A model generated the notes under the pieces. That model made no database searches. It was given only the letters and a program-made list of their open reading frames with translations, and was not told where the DNA came from. Shown here piece by piece: positions 45,400-53,667 of a stretch of 64,000 bases of DNA (the stretch's first letter is position 1; every line of letters begins with the position of its first letter). The DNA is from Sphingomonas sp. SORGH_AS_0950 (GTDB taxonomy: Bacteria > Pseudomonadota > Alphaproteobacteria > Sphingomonadales > Sphingomonadaceae), in NCBI RefSeq assembly GCF_030818415.1, contig NZ_JAUTAE010000001.1, positions 1,552,501-1,616,500 on the forward strand. The letters run 5' to 3'. Made by a program: the position numbers and the translations under genes.

Positions 45400-45636
45400 G
45401 CTCTAATTTATGCAACGGATCGTCGTCATCATTGCGTTTGAATGCAACGATCCCGGCCCGTAGGTCAACTGCCGGTTCGGTATCATGACGCGGCCACCGT
45501 GCGATTGCCGCGCAATACGGACCGGCGTGACGACGATGGCCAGACGCCGCCGCGATCACGGGGGAGAGATCAGGGACAAACAGCGACGGACCGGTCCAGG
45601 GGAATGGGCCGGGCGTCACATGGGGGGCTGACACTG
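45400..45636. promoter_or_regulatory. Divergent control region with TGCAACG words
   Basis: This region lies between the LysR gene and the TonB receptor. TGCAACGGATC at 45411-45421 and TGCAACGATC at 45443-45452 lie 32 bases apart; the second overlaps an imperfect inverted repeat TTGCGTT-TG-AATGCAA. The second word matches 35975-35984. The spacing of about three helical turns suits a LysR tetramer. The remainder (45460-45636) holds no clear gene; GGGGGG precedes the receptor start. Confidence 0.55.
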
Positions 45637-48123
45637 ATGACGCTTGCTTGCTCGCTATCGACCATTTCGCGCGCGCCCGGGCGGGGGCGCCGCACCGGGA
45701 TCGCTCTGCTCCTGTCGCTGCTGTGCGGGACCGCGATGACCACGCCCGCCCTCGCCCAGCAGGCGACGACGGCCACCCCGCCCCAGCCCGCCGCGCAGGA
45801 CGGAGCGGAGATCGTCGTCACCGGATCGCTCGACGCGCTGCCGGTCAAGGATGTCGGCTCGGTTTTCGGGTTCGACAAGACGCTGGTCGAAACGCCGCGC
45901 TCCGCCTCGACGATCAGCGACGAACAGATCGAGCGGTTCGGCATCACCGACATCTATGATCTGGTCGCGCAGTCGCCCGGCACCTTCACCAACTCCTTTT
46001 TCGGAGTGGGCGGCGCGCTCGACATTCGCGGCACGCCGGGCGAGACCTATTTTCGCGGCGTCCGTCGCCTCGACAATGCGGGCAATTATCCGACGCCGAT
46101 CGCGGCGGCCGACCGGATCGACATCGTGCGCGGCCCCGCCTCGCCCATCTATGGCCCGTCCAAGACGGGCGGCTATCTGAACTTCGTGCCCAAATCGGCG
46201 CGGGTCGCGGGCGGCGCGCTGCTGAGCGGTCCGACCGGCGAGGTGAGCTATACGGGCGGCAGCTGGGACCGGAACAATCTGCGCGCCGAGGTGCGCGGGC
46301 CGCTGCACCTGGCGGGCGCCGATCTGGGCTATAGCCTCTATGCTGAGGTCGAGGATTCGGGCAGCTATTACCGCAACATGTCGACCCGGCAGACGATCCT
46401 GCAGGGCGCGTTCGACCATCAGCTGACCGACCGGATCAAGATCGAGTTCGGCGGCCAGTATCAGAACTTCAAGGGCCAGCAGAATGGCGGCTGGAACCGC
46501 CTGACGCAGAAGCTGGTCGATAACGGCACCTATATCACCGGCACCGCCAAGCCGCTCGACACCAATGGCGACGGCCAGATCTCCCAGGGCGAGATCAACG
46601 CATCCATCCCCGGCGGCCTGTCGATCTTCGGCAATTACACCTGCCCCAACAGCACGCCCAGCCCCTTCGCCACCGGCTTCACCAATGCCTGTTTCACCCA
46701 GACCTATCCGCAGCTGAACCTGGTCAACACCGGCACGACGACGCTCAGCCGCCGCAACGTGCTGACCGGGCCGAACGACAAGCTGGAGAACAAGCAGACC
46801 ACGCTCTATTACGACATCACCTTCGATGGGCCGAGCGACCTGACCGTCAAGAACCAGATCTTCTTCGACCATACCCAGAATATCAACAACAATGATTACG
46901 GCTTCTCGCAGCGCGTCAAATCCTATGTTATCGAGGACAAGATCGTCATCGCCAAGTCGATCAAGACGGACATCGGCAAATTCTCCGGCCAGTTTTCGCC
47001 GTCGGTACGCTATGTCAATTTCGATTATGGCGATGATTTCGATTACGAATATTTCCACCGTGTCGACCTGACGCAAAGCTATACGCCCGCGTCGAACCGC
47101 CTGCTCGCGAACGAGTGCAATTGCGGCTATACCGACCGGGTCTTCGGCCACACCACCGACTTTGGCCTGGCCGCGCTGGTCGATCTGGATTTCGACTTCG
47201 GGCTCGATCTGCTGCTGGGCGGGCGGTACGATAAGGTGGACGCCGCGTCGCGCTATGATCCGACCGTCATGGACCGGGTGCCGACCCGCGTTTCGGCCAA
47301 GGGCAGCGACGATGGCTGGTCGTGGACCGCCAGCGCGTCGTACAAGCTGCCCTTCGGACTGATCCCCTATGCGACCGCGTCGCAGCAGGCGACGATCGTT
47401 GTCGGCCAGGGCGCCGAGGTGCTGCCCGAGGCGGTGGCATCGGGCTTCATGTCGACCTCCCGCCTGTACGAAGGCGGCATCAAGGGAAGCTGGCTGAACG
47501 AGCGGCTCTATGCGGCGCTCTCGGTCTACAAACAGAACCGGACCGACTTCAACATCCAGTCGATCACCGTCAACCAGGCGGTCGAGACCAAGGGGGTCGA
47601 GGCCGAAGCCCGCTGGGCGGTCGATCGCCACCTGCTGGTGACCGGCGCCTATACCCATACCGAGGTCGTCAACCTCACCGGCCTGCAAGCGGGTTCGCTC
47701 TTCAGCTTCTTCGGCATTGAGGATCTGGTCAACGTCACCAACCCGACGCTCTATCTGGGCGGCCAGCCGATCGGTCTGGTGCCGATCACCAACCGCAATC
47801 AGGCGCGGCGCGCGGGCATTCCCGCCAACCTCTATTCCGCCACCGCGACCTATGGCTTCGACAACGGCCTGTCGGTCAGCGGCAGCGTGGTGAAGGTCGA
47901 CTCGGTCTTTTCCGGCCAGTCGCAGGCGGTGCGGCTGCCCGGCTATACGCTGGTCGATCTGTCGACCTCGTATCAGACCGGCCCCTGGCTGTTCCGCCTG
48001 GTCGTCAAGAACGCGACCAATGCGCGCTATTTCCGCGCCAACTTCACCGAATTGTTCGGCAGCACCATCGTCCTGCCCGAGCGTCCGCGCAGCTTCCTGG
48101 CCTCCGCCGTCTATAAATTCTGA
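45637..48123 (+). CDS. TonB-dependent receptor in purine island
   Basis: An 828-residue outer-membrane receptor: signal peptide (GIALLLSLLCGTAMTTPALAQ region), TonB-box-like EIVVTGSLD, plug domain (ETPRSASTISDEQIERFG, ALDIRGTPGETYFRGV, DIVRGPASPIYGPSKTGG) and a barrel ending in PRSFLASAVYKF. It begins right after the LysR control region and precedes the secreted NUP-family gene by 59 bases, which suggests that it imports purine nucleosides or bases, though plug similarity to siderophore receptors leaves this open. Confidence 0.9.
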   Translation: MTLACSLSTISRAPGRGRRTGIALLLSLLCGTAMTTPALAQQATTATPPQPAAQDGAEIVVTGSLDALPVKDVGSVFGFDKTLVETPRSASTISDEQIERFGITDIYDLVAQSPGTFTNSFFGVGGALDIRGTPGETYFRGVRRLDNAGNYPTPIAAADRIDIVRGPASPIYGPSKTGGYLNFVPKSARVAGGALLSGPTGEVSYTGGSWDRNNLRAEVRGPLHLAGADLGYSLYAEVEDSGSYYRNMSTRQTILQGAFDHQLTDRIKIEFGGQYQNFKGQQNGGWNRLTQKLVDNGTYITGTAKPLDTNGDGQISQGEINASIPGGLSIFGNYTCPNSTPSPFATGFTNACFTQTYPQLNLVNTGTTTLSRRNVLTGPNDKLENKQTTLYYDITFDGPSDLTVKNQIFFDHTQNINNNDYGFSQRVKSYVIEDKIVIAKSIKTDIGKFSGQFSPSVRYVNFDYGDDFDYEYFHRVDLTQSYTPASNRLLANECNCGYTDRVFGHTTDFGLAALVDLDFDFGLDLLLGGRYDKVDAASRYDPTVMDRVPTRVSAKGSDDGWSWTASASYKLPFGLIPYATASQQATIVVGQGAEVLPEAVASGFMSTSRLYEGGIKGSWLNERLYAALSVYKQNRTDFNIQSITVNQAVETKGVEAEARWAVDRHLLVTGAYTHTEVVNLTGLQAGSLFSFFGIEDLVNVTNPTLYLGGQPIGLVPITNRNQARRAGIPANLYSATATYGFDNGLSVSGSVVKVDSVFSGQSQAVRLPGYTLVDLSTSYQTGPWLFRLVVKNATNARYFRANFTELFGSTIVLPERPRSFLASAVYKF

Positions 48124-48182
48124 ATGGGCGCACGGGGATGCGAGCCGCCCGTTCGCGTCCCCGTCCCGCCGGAGTATCGATC

Positions 48183-49286
48183 ATGAACCCTCTCGTCACC
48201 GGGCTGCTGCTCGCCGCCATGGCCCCCGCCGCGCAACCCGCCCCACAACCTGCCCCGCAACCCGCCCCACCGCCGTCGCTTTGCGCCATCGCCGCCCCCT
48301 GCCCCCGCCCCCTGCCGGTGCGGATGGTCGTCGTCACCATGTTCGAGATCGGCAAGGACGAAGGCGATGTCGCGGGCGAGTTCCAGCTGTGGAAGACGCG
48401 GCGCGATCTGCGCCAGCGCATCCCCTTCCCGCACGGCTATCACGACCTCTATTACAACCCAGACACGCAGATATTGGGGGTCGTCACCGGCGTCGGCTCG
48501 GTCCGCTCCGCTGCCGCGATCACCGCGCTGGGCCTCGACACGCGGCTCGACCTGTCACGCGCCTATTGGCTGGTCGCCGGGATAGCCGGGATCGACCCCG
48601 AGGACGCCTCGATCGGCTCGGCGGCCTGGGCACGCTACAGCGTCGACGGCGATCTGGCGCATGAGATCGACGCGCGCGAGATACCCGCCGACTGGAAGAC
48701 CGGCTATTTCCCGATCGACCGCAAGGGCCCCAACGATCCCGCCCCGCCCCGGCCCGATGGCGGAGAGGTGTTCGCGCTGAACCCCGGCCTGACCGAATGG
48801 GCCTATCGGCTGACGCGCGACGTGCCGCTGCCCGATGATCCGGGGATCGCGCGCGAACGCGCCCGCTATACCGACCATCCCAATGCGCGAAAGCCGCCCT
48901 TCGTCCTGATCGGCGACCAGTTTTCGGCGATGACCTTCTGGCACGGCGCGCTGCTCAATCGCTGGGCCAATGATCACACCCGGTACTTCACGCAGGGCAA
49001 GGGCAATTTCGTCACCAGCGCGATGGAGGAAACCGGCACGCTCCAGGCGATCGCCTATCTCTCGAAGATCGGCCGGGTCGACAAGGACCGCGTCCTCGTG
49101 CTGCGCGCGGGCAGCAACTACACCATGCCGCCGCCGGGGGTGACCGCCGCCGACTATCTGCTGCGAGAGAATGAGGGCTATGCCGGGCTGAACGCGTCGG
49201 TCGAAAGCCTCTACCGGGTCGGCAACCGGGTGGTGGAGGAATTGCTGTCCCACTGGGATCGCTACGCCGCGACCCCGCCGCGCTGA
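48183..49286 (+). CDS. Purine nucleoside permease (NUP) family secreted protein
   Basis: A 367-residue protein with a signal peptide, a Pro/Ala/Gln-rich linker (QPAPQPAPQPAP) and then a soluble domain of the NUP family: VVTMFEIGKDEGDVAGEFQ, VVTGVGSVRSAAAITALGLD, WLVAGIAGIDPEDASIGSAAW and VLRAGSNYTMPPPG. No membrane-spanning segments are present after the signal, so it cannot be a channel; the GVGxxxAA and AGIAGIxP patterns resemble nucleoside phosphorylases. It may bind or cleave purine nucleosides in the periplasm. GGAG lies eight bases before ATG 48183. It is convergent with the next permease. Confidence 0.82.
   Translation: MNPLVTGLLLAAMAPAAQPAPQPAPQPAPPPSLCAIAAPCPRPLPVRMVVVTMFEIGKDEGDVAGEFQLWKTRRDLRQRIPFPHGYHDLYYNPDTQILGVVTGVGSVRSAAAITALGLDTRLDLSRAYWLVAGIAGIDPEDASIGSAAWARYSVDGDLAHEIDAREIPADWKTGYFPIDRKGPNDPAPPRPDGGEVFALNPGLTEWAYRLTRDVPLPDDPGIARERARYTDHPNARKPPFVLIGDQFSAMTFWHGALLNRWANDHTRYFTQGKGNFVTSAMEETGTLQAIAYLSKIGRVDKDRVLVLRAGSNYTMPPPGVTAADYLLRENEGYAGLNASVESLYRVGNRVVEELLSHWDRYAATPPR
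48234..48269 (+). repeat. Twelve-base tandem repeat coding for QPAP units
   Basis: Three near-identical 12-base units (CAACCCGCCCCA, CAACCTGCCCCG, CAACCCGCCCCA) follow the signal peptide of the NUP-family protein and encode QPAP three times. Such a repeat is likely to vary in copy number and forms an extended linker. Confidence 0.7.
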
Positions 49287-49312
49287 TGCGCCGCCGCCCC
49301 GGCACGGCGTGG

Positions 49313-50719
49313 TCAGGCCACCGCGTCGTCGCCACTCGTCCGGTTGCCGAAAAAGGCGTTCAGCCCGACCGCGCTGATCGATGCCAGCACGATCCCCGAA
49401 TGCAGCAGCGGGGCGAGCGCGGTCGGCATCGCCTGGAAGAAGCGGTCGGACAGGACCGGGATCAGCCCGACGGCGATCGACACCGCGATCGTCACCAGCC
49501 GCTCGAAGGTCAGCTCGACCGATCCCAGGATGCGGATGCCCGTCGCCGCGATCATCCCGAACATGACCAGCGCCGCCCCGCCCAGCACCGGCAAGGGCAC
49601 CGCCGCGACCAGCGCCGCCAGCTTCGGACAGACGCCCAGCGTCAACAGGATCACCCCCGCCCCCGCGCATACGAAGCGCGAACGGACGCCGGTGATGCTC
49701 AGCAAGCCGATATTCTGCGCGAAGGAGGTATAGGGAAAGGTGTTGAAGATGCCGCCCAGCAGCGTACCGGCCGCATCGCCGCGCAGGCCCCGCACCATCT
49801 GGCGCCGGTCGATCGGCCGACCGACCATCTGCCCCGCCGCCATGAACATGCCGAAGGATTCGATCATCACCGTCATCATGACCAGGCACATCGCGATCGA
49901 CGCGGGCAGGTCGAAGGTCGGCAAGCCGAACTGGAAGGGGCGTACCAGCGCGAACCACGGCGCCTCGCGAACCTGGGTCAGATCGACCTGGCCGGTCGCG
50001 CCCGCGATGATCGTACCGACCACCGTCCCCGCCAGCACCGCGCCGCTTCGCAACAGACCGCGACCGAAGCGCATCAGGCAGAGCACGATGGCCAGCGTCA
50101 GCAGCGCCAGCAGCAGATGCGCCGGTGCGCCATATCCGGGATCGGTCGGCTGCCCGCCCGCCGTCCAGTTGATGCCGACCCGCATCAGGCTGAGCCCGAT
50201 CGACAGGATCACCGTTCCGGTCACGGCGGGCGGGAACAGCCGCGACACCCGGCCGACGAACGGCGCGATCAGGAAACCGAACAGCCCGGCGACGATCACC
50301 GCGCCGTAAATGCCCTGCAAGACCATGGCGGGCGGCGTGCCATCGGCCTTGCCGGTGGCGATCATCGCCAGCATCGGGCTGATCGAGGCGAAGGTCACGC
50401 CCATCACGATCGGCAGGCGGATACCGACCAGCGGCAGGCCCAGCGTCTGGATCAGCGTGGCGAACCCGCAGGCGACCAGATCGGCGCTGATCAGCATGCC
50501 CAACTCCGCAGGGGGCAGGTCCAGCGCGCGGCCGACGACCAGCGGCACCGCCACCGCCCCGGCATACATGACCAGCACATGCTGACAGGCCAGCGGAACC
50601 AGCCGCCGCGCGGGCAGCACCGCGTCGACGCCGTCCCCGGCCCGGTCGATCGCGGGCGCGACGGACGGATCGGACATGTCCTGGCCTGCCAGGGGCAACT
50701 TCCGTGTCGCCGATTGCAT
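49313..50719 (-). CDS. NCS2 family xanthine/uracil permease
   Basis: A 468-residue inner-membrane nucleobase transporter of the uracil-xanthine (UraA/UacT/XanQ) branch, distinct from the AzgA-type gene at 36059. Segments include LACQHVLVMYAGAVAVPLVV, LPIVMGVTFASISPMLA, MMTVMIESFGMFMAAG and TFPYTSFAQNIGLLSITGV (the NCS2 signature region). In this setting urate or xanthine are likely cargoes. ATG 50719 has GGAG ten bases upstream; in-frame starts at 50743 and 50677 also exist. It is transcribed away from the adenine deaminase gene. Confidence 0.9.
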   Translation of the reverse strand: MQSATRKLPLAGQDMSDPSVAPAIDRAGDGVDAVLPARRLVPLACQHVLVMYAGAVAVPLVVGRALDLPPAELGMLISADLVACGFATLIQTLGLPLVGIRLPIVMGVTFASISPMLAMIATGKADGTPPAMVLQGIYGAVIVAGLFGFLIAPFVGRVSRLFPPAVTGTVILSIGLSLMRVGINWTAGGQPTDPGYGAPAHLLLALLTLAIVLCLMRFGRGLLRSGAVLAGTVVGTIIAGATGQVDLTQVREAPWFALVRPFQFGLPTFDLPASIAMCLVMMTVMIESFGMFMAAGQMVGRPIDRRQMVRGLRGDAAGTLLGGIFNTFPYTSFAQNIGLLSITGVRSRFVCAGAGVILLTLGVCPKLAALVAAVPLPVLGGAALVMFGMIAATGIRILGSVELTFERLVTIAVSIAVGLIPVLSDRFFQAMPTALAPLLHSGIVLASISAVGLNAFFGNRTSGDDAVA

Positions 50720-50955
50720 GGGCTTGGATCTCCGTCTGTCCATGAGGTGATGACGGTCATCGTATCGATATCGAAGCGGACGCCACCAGCGCCGATTCTG
50801 GAACGGAGCGATCGAGAAAAGGCATCGCTCCCGGCCCGCCATGCCGTTCCTTCGCGAACGGCGTCGGAAATCGCGCGTCCGGGCTATCGCCTGTGTGCAC
50901 GATTGCGCATGATGACGCCCGCGCCCGCCAATTCCGGCCGATGGAGCCTGCCCGC
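50720..50955. promoter_or_regulatory. Divergent region between permease and adenine deaminase
   Basis: The region contains a perfect 13-base palindrome GATGAC-G-GTCATC at 50749-50761, close to the permease start, followed by the self-complementary patch ATCGATATCGA. The palindrome is a plausible operator. The rest has no recognised gene. A weak GGAG lies nine bases before ATG 50956. Confidence 0.4.
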
Positions 50956-51969
50956 ATGACCGACGACGACTTCATCACCGCGCTGCCCAAGGCCGAGCTG
51001 CATCTGCATATCGAGGGCAGCCTCGAACCCGAGCTGATGTTCGACCTCGCCCGCCGCAACCGGGTTTCCATCCCGTTCCGCTCGGTGGAGGAGGTTCGGG
51101 CGGCCTATGCCTTTTCCAATCTGCAGGATTTCCTCGACATCTATTATGCGGGCGCCGACGTGCTGCGGACGGCGGAGGATTTTCACGATCTGGCGGTCGC
51201 CTATTTCGAACGGGCGGCGGCCGATGGCGTGGTCCATGCCGAAATCTTCTTCGATCCGCAGACGCATACCGATCGCGGCATCCCGTTCGACGTGGTGATG
51301 GAGGGGCTGCTGGCCGGGATGGCCGCGGCGAAGGAACGCCATGGCCTGACGTCGAAGCTGATCCTGTGCTTCCTGCGCCATCTGGACGAGGACGCCGCCT
51401 TCGCGACATTCGACCAGGCCGGAAAATGGCTCGACCGCATCGATGGCGTCGGGCTCGATTCATCCGAGGTCGGCCATCCGCCGTCCAAATTCGCCCGCGT
51501 ATTCGCCGCCGCCGGGGATGCGGGCCTCAAGCGCGTGGCGCATGCCGGGGAGGAAGGGCCGCCCGCCTATGTCCATGAAGCGCTCGATCTGCTCGGGATC
51601 GACCGGCTCGACCATGGCAATCGCGCGCTGGAGGACCCGCTATTGACCGCCCGCCTCGCGCGGGAGGCGATGACGCTGACCGTCTGCCCGCTGTCCAATC
51701 ACAAGCTGTGCGTGGTCAAGGACATGGCGGATCATCCCATCGACCGGATGCTGCGCCTGGGACTGCGGGCGACGATCAATTCGGACGATCCCGCCTATTT
51801 CGGCGGCTATGTCGGCGACAATTACAAGGCGGTCGCCCGGGCCCGGAACCTGTCCCGCGCCGATCTGGTGACGCTGGCGCGCAACAGCTTCCTCGGATCG
51901 TTTCTGGACGATGCCGCGATCGCGGCGCATCTCGCGCGGCTCGACACTTTCGCGCAGCGTTCCGGATAA
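50956..51969 (+). CDS. Adenine deaminase (adenosine deaminase family)
   Basis: A 337-residue cytoplasmic enzyme. LPKAELHLHIEGSLEPELMF at the start is typical of the bacterial adenosine-deaminase-fold enzymes that deaminate adenine to hypoxanthine. Other motifs are HAGEEGPPAYV (catalytic Glu), RLDHGNRALED and the metal-binding NSDDPAYFGGYVG. It has no signal peptide, in contrast to the deaminase at 34303. It links adenine to the xanthine dehydrogenase route. Adenosine as substrate cannot be excluded. Confidence 0.88.
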   Translation: MTDDDFITALPKAELHLHIEGSLEPELMFDLARRNRVSIPFRSVEEVRAAYAFSNLQDFLDIYYAGADVLRTAEDFHDLAVAYFERAAADGVVHAEIFFDPQTHTDRGIPFDVVMEGLLAGMAAAKERHGLTSKLILCFLRHLDEDAAFATFDQAGKWLDRIDGVGLDSSEVGHPPSKFARVFAAAGDAGLKRVAHAGEEGPPAYVHEALDLLGIDRLDHGNRALEDPLLTARLAREAMTLTVCPLSNHKLCVVKDMADHPIDRMLRLGLRATINSDDPAYFGGYVGDNYKAVARARNLSRADLVTLARNSFLGSFLDDAAIAAHLARLDTFAQRSG

Positions 51970-52068
51970 GCGGCGACGGTTGCCCTGGCGACGCCAGGGG
52001 GTAGAAGACGAGCGCCGGCTTCGGGCAGGAATAGACCCGGTCGGCCCAACAAGGATGATGGAAGTTTC

Positions 52069-52620
52069 GTGGTCACCAAAGTCTATCTGTCCGCCGATCG
52101 CCTGCTCGAGGACTCGTTCCGCCTGGCCAATCTGGTGTTCGATTCCGGATTTCGCCCGACCCATATCGTCGGCATCTGGCGCGGCGGCGCGCCGGTGGGC
52201 ATCGCCGTCCAGGAACTGCTCGAATATCGCGGCGTCCAGAGCGATCACATCGCGATCCGCACCACCTCCTACACGGGAATCGACCAGCAGGATCCGCAGG
52301 TCCGCATCTATGGCCTCGGCTATCTGGTCGATGTGCTCAACCCCGAGGATCGACTGCTGCTGATCGACGACGTGTTCGATTCGGGGCGTTCGATCCGTGC
52401 GGTCCTGAAGGAACTGAAGGAGCGGTGCCGGAACAACATTCCGGACGAGGTGAAGGTCGCGACCGTCTATTACAAACCCTCGCGCAACGTCACCGACCTG
52501 AAGCCCGATTTCTTCGTCCACCAGACCAATGACTGGCTGATCTTCCCGCACGAGATCAACGGGCTGACCGAGGCGGAGATTCGCGAGCACAAGCACGGCG
52601 CCGACATCATCCTGCGCTGA
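52069..52620 (+). CDS. Purine phosphoribosyltransferase family protein
   Basis: A 183-residue type I phosphoribosyltransferase with the PRPP motif LLLIDDVFDSGRSIRAV, a pyrophosphate loop in VGIWRGGAPVGI and a C-terminal hood (QTNDWLIFPHEI). Similar proteins are annotated as hypoxanthine or xanthine-guanine phosphoribosyltransferases and salvage bases into nucleotides. The start is GTG at 52069 with GGA about six bases upstream; no in-frame ATG lies near. It is 100 bases after the adenine deaminase and marks the right edge of the purine island. Confidence 0.83.
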   Translation: MVTKVYLSADRLLEDSFRLANLVFDSGFRPTHIVGIWRGGAPVGIAVQELLEYRGVQSDHIAIRTTSYTGIDQQDPQVRIYGLGYLVDVLNPEDRLLLIDDVFDSGRSIRAVLKELKERCRNNIPDEVKVATVYYKPSRNVTDLKPDFFVHQTNDWLIFPHEINGLTEAEIREHKHGADIILR

Positions 52621-52630
52621 CGCGAGATTG

Positions 52631-52652
52631 CCCCTCCCCTCCGGGGAAGGGG
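52631..52652. terminator. Hairpin between convergent genes
   Basis: CCCCTCCCC pairs with GGGGAAGGGG, with one bulged base and a three-base loop, between the convergent phosphoribosyltransferase and MBL-fold genes. There is no strong T-run. It is a probable bidirectional terminator or a short REP-like unit. Confidence 0.5.
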
Positions 52653-52663
52653 CTCATGTTGGT

Positions 52664-53665
52664 TCAGCGCGATGTCACCGGGGTCCGGCCGAAATGGTAG
52701 ACGCCGCCCGGCTCGGCCGCGACGAAGCGATCGCGCGGGATGCCTGCGGCGTCGAGGGCCGCCGCCAGTTCCTCGGCCGGCGCATCGCGGGCTTCGTCGG
52801 TGAGCTGGAACGTGCCCCAATGGATGCCGAGCGCCCGCCCCGCGTCGACATCGGTGAAGATCCGCACCGCGTCGGCCGGGTCGACATGCTGCGCGGCCAT
52901 GAACCATCGCGGCTCATAGGCGCCGATCGGGATGAGGGCGACGTCGGGCGGTCCCAGCCGCTCGCCCACCTGGCGGAAGATGGCCCCGTCGCCATAGCCG
53001 GTGTCGCCCACGAACCAGATCGTGCCCGCGCGCGTCTCCAGATAATGGCCGCTCCACAATGTCATCCGCGTGTCGCTCGGCCAGCGATTGGACCAGTGGT
53101 TGGCGGGCGTCAGCGTCGTCGCGACGCCGTTGCCGAGGTCGATCCGATCCCACCAGTCGCCGGTCACGCACCGCGCGCCCGGCACCCCGGCGCGGACGAC
53201 CGCATCATTGCCCAGCGGCATCGCCATCAGCGGATCATACACGGCGTGAAGGCGACGCAGCGTCGCGATGTCGAGATGGTCGTAATGGGCATGGCTCAGC
53301 AGCACGACATCAATCGGCGGGAGGGCCTCGAACGGGATACCCGGCGCGGTGACACGCTTGGGCCCCACGCGACGGAAGGGGCTGGCACGCTCGGACCAGA
53401 CCGGATCGGTGAGGATGTTCATCCCCGCCGCCTGGATCAGCAACGCGGCATGGCCGACCATGGTGACGGACAGGCCATCGACGCGCGGCCGTGGCATCGC
53501 CGGCGTGACCGGCACCGTCACCGGCCATTTGGCGGCAGCCCCCGCCAGCTTCCAGCGCAGGACCGCACGTAGCCCCCGATCGGTGCTGGCCTGCCCCGGA
53601 TTGAAGAAGCGCGTGCCATCGAAATGGTCGCTCGGCGGACCGTCATAATAGCGGTTGCGGGCCAT
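52664..53665 (-). CDS. MBL-fold metallohydrolase (NAPE-PLD-like)
   Basis: A 333-residue metallo-beta-lactamase-fold hydrolase. The zinc motif is LLSHAHYDHLD; further ligands are in PANHWSNRW, FVGDTGYGDG and ALGIHWGTFQLTDE, a set typical of the N-acyl-phosphatidylethanolamine phospholipase D-like family. The start FDGTRFFNPG also fits this family. ATG 53665 lies two bases after the SRAP gene stop, so the two form an operon. The substrate in bacteria is unknown. Confidence 0.87.
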   Translation of the reverse strand: MARNRYYDGPPSDHFDGTRFFNPGQASTDRGLRAVLRWKLAGAAAKWPVTVPVTPAMPRPRVDGLSVTMVGHAALLIQAAGMNILTDPVWSERASPFRRVGPKRVTAPGIPFEALPPIDVVLLSHAHYDHLDIATLRRLHAVYDPLMAMPLGNDAVVRAGVPGARCVTGDWWDRIDLGNGVATTLTPANHWSNRWPSDTRMTLWSGHYLETRAGTIWFVGDTGYGDGAIFRQVGERLGPPDVALIPIGAYEPRWFMAAQHVDPADAVRIFTDVDAGRALGIHWGTFQLTDEARDAPAEELAAALDAAGIPRDRFVAAEPGGVYHFGRTPVTSR

Positions 53666-53667
53666 GG

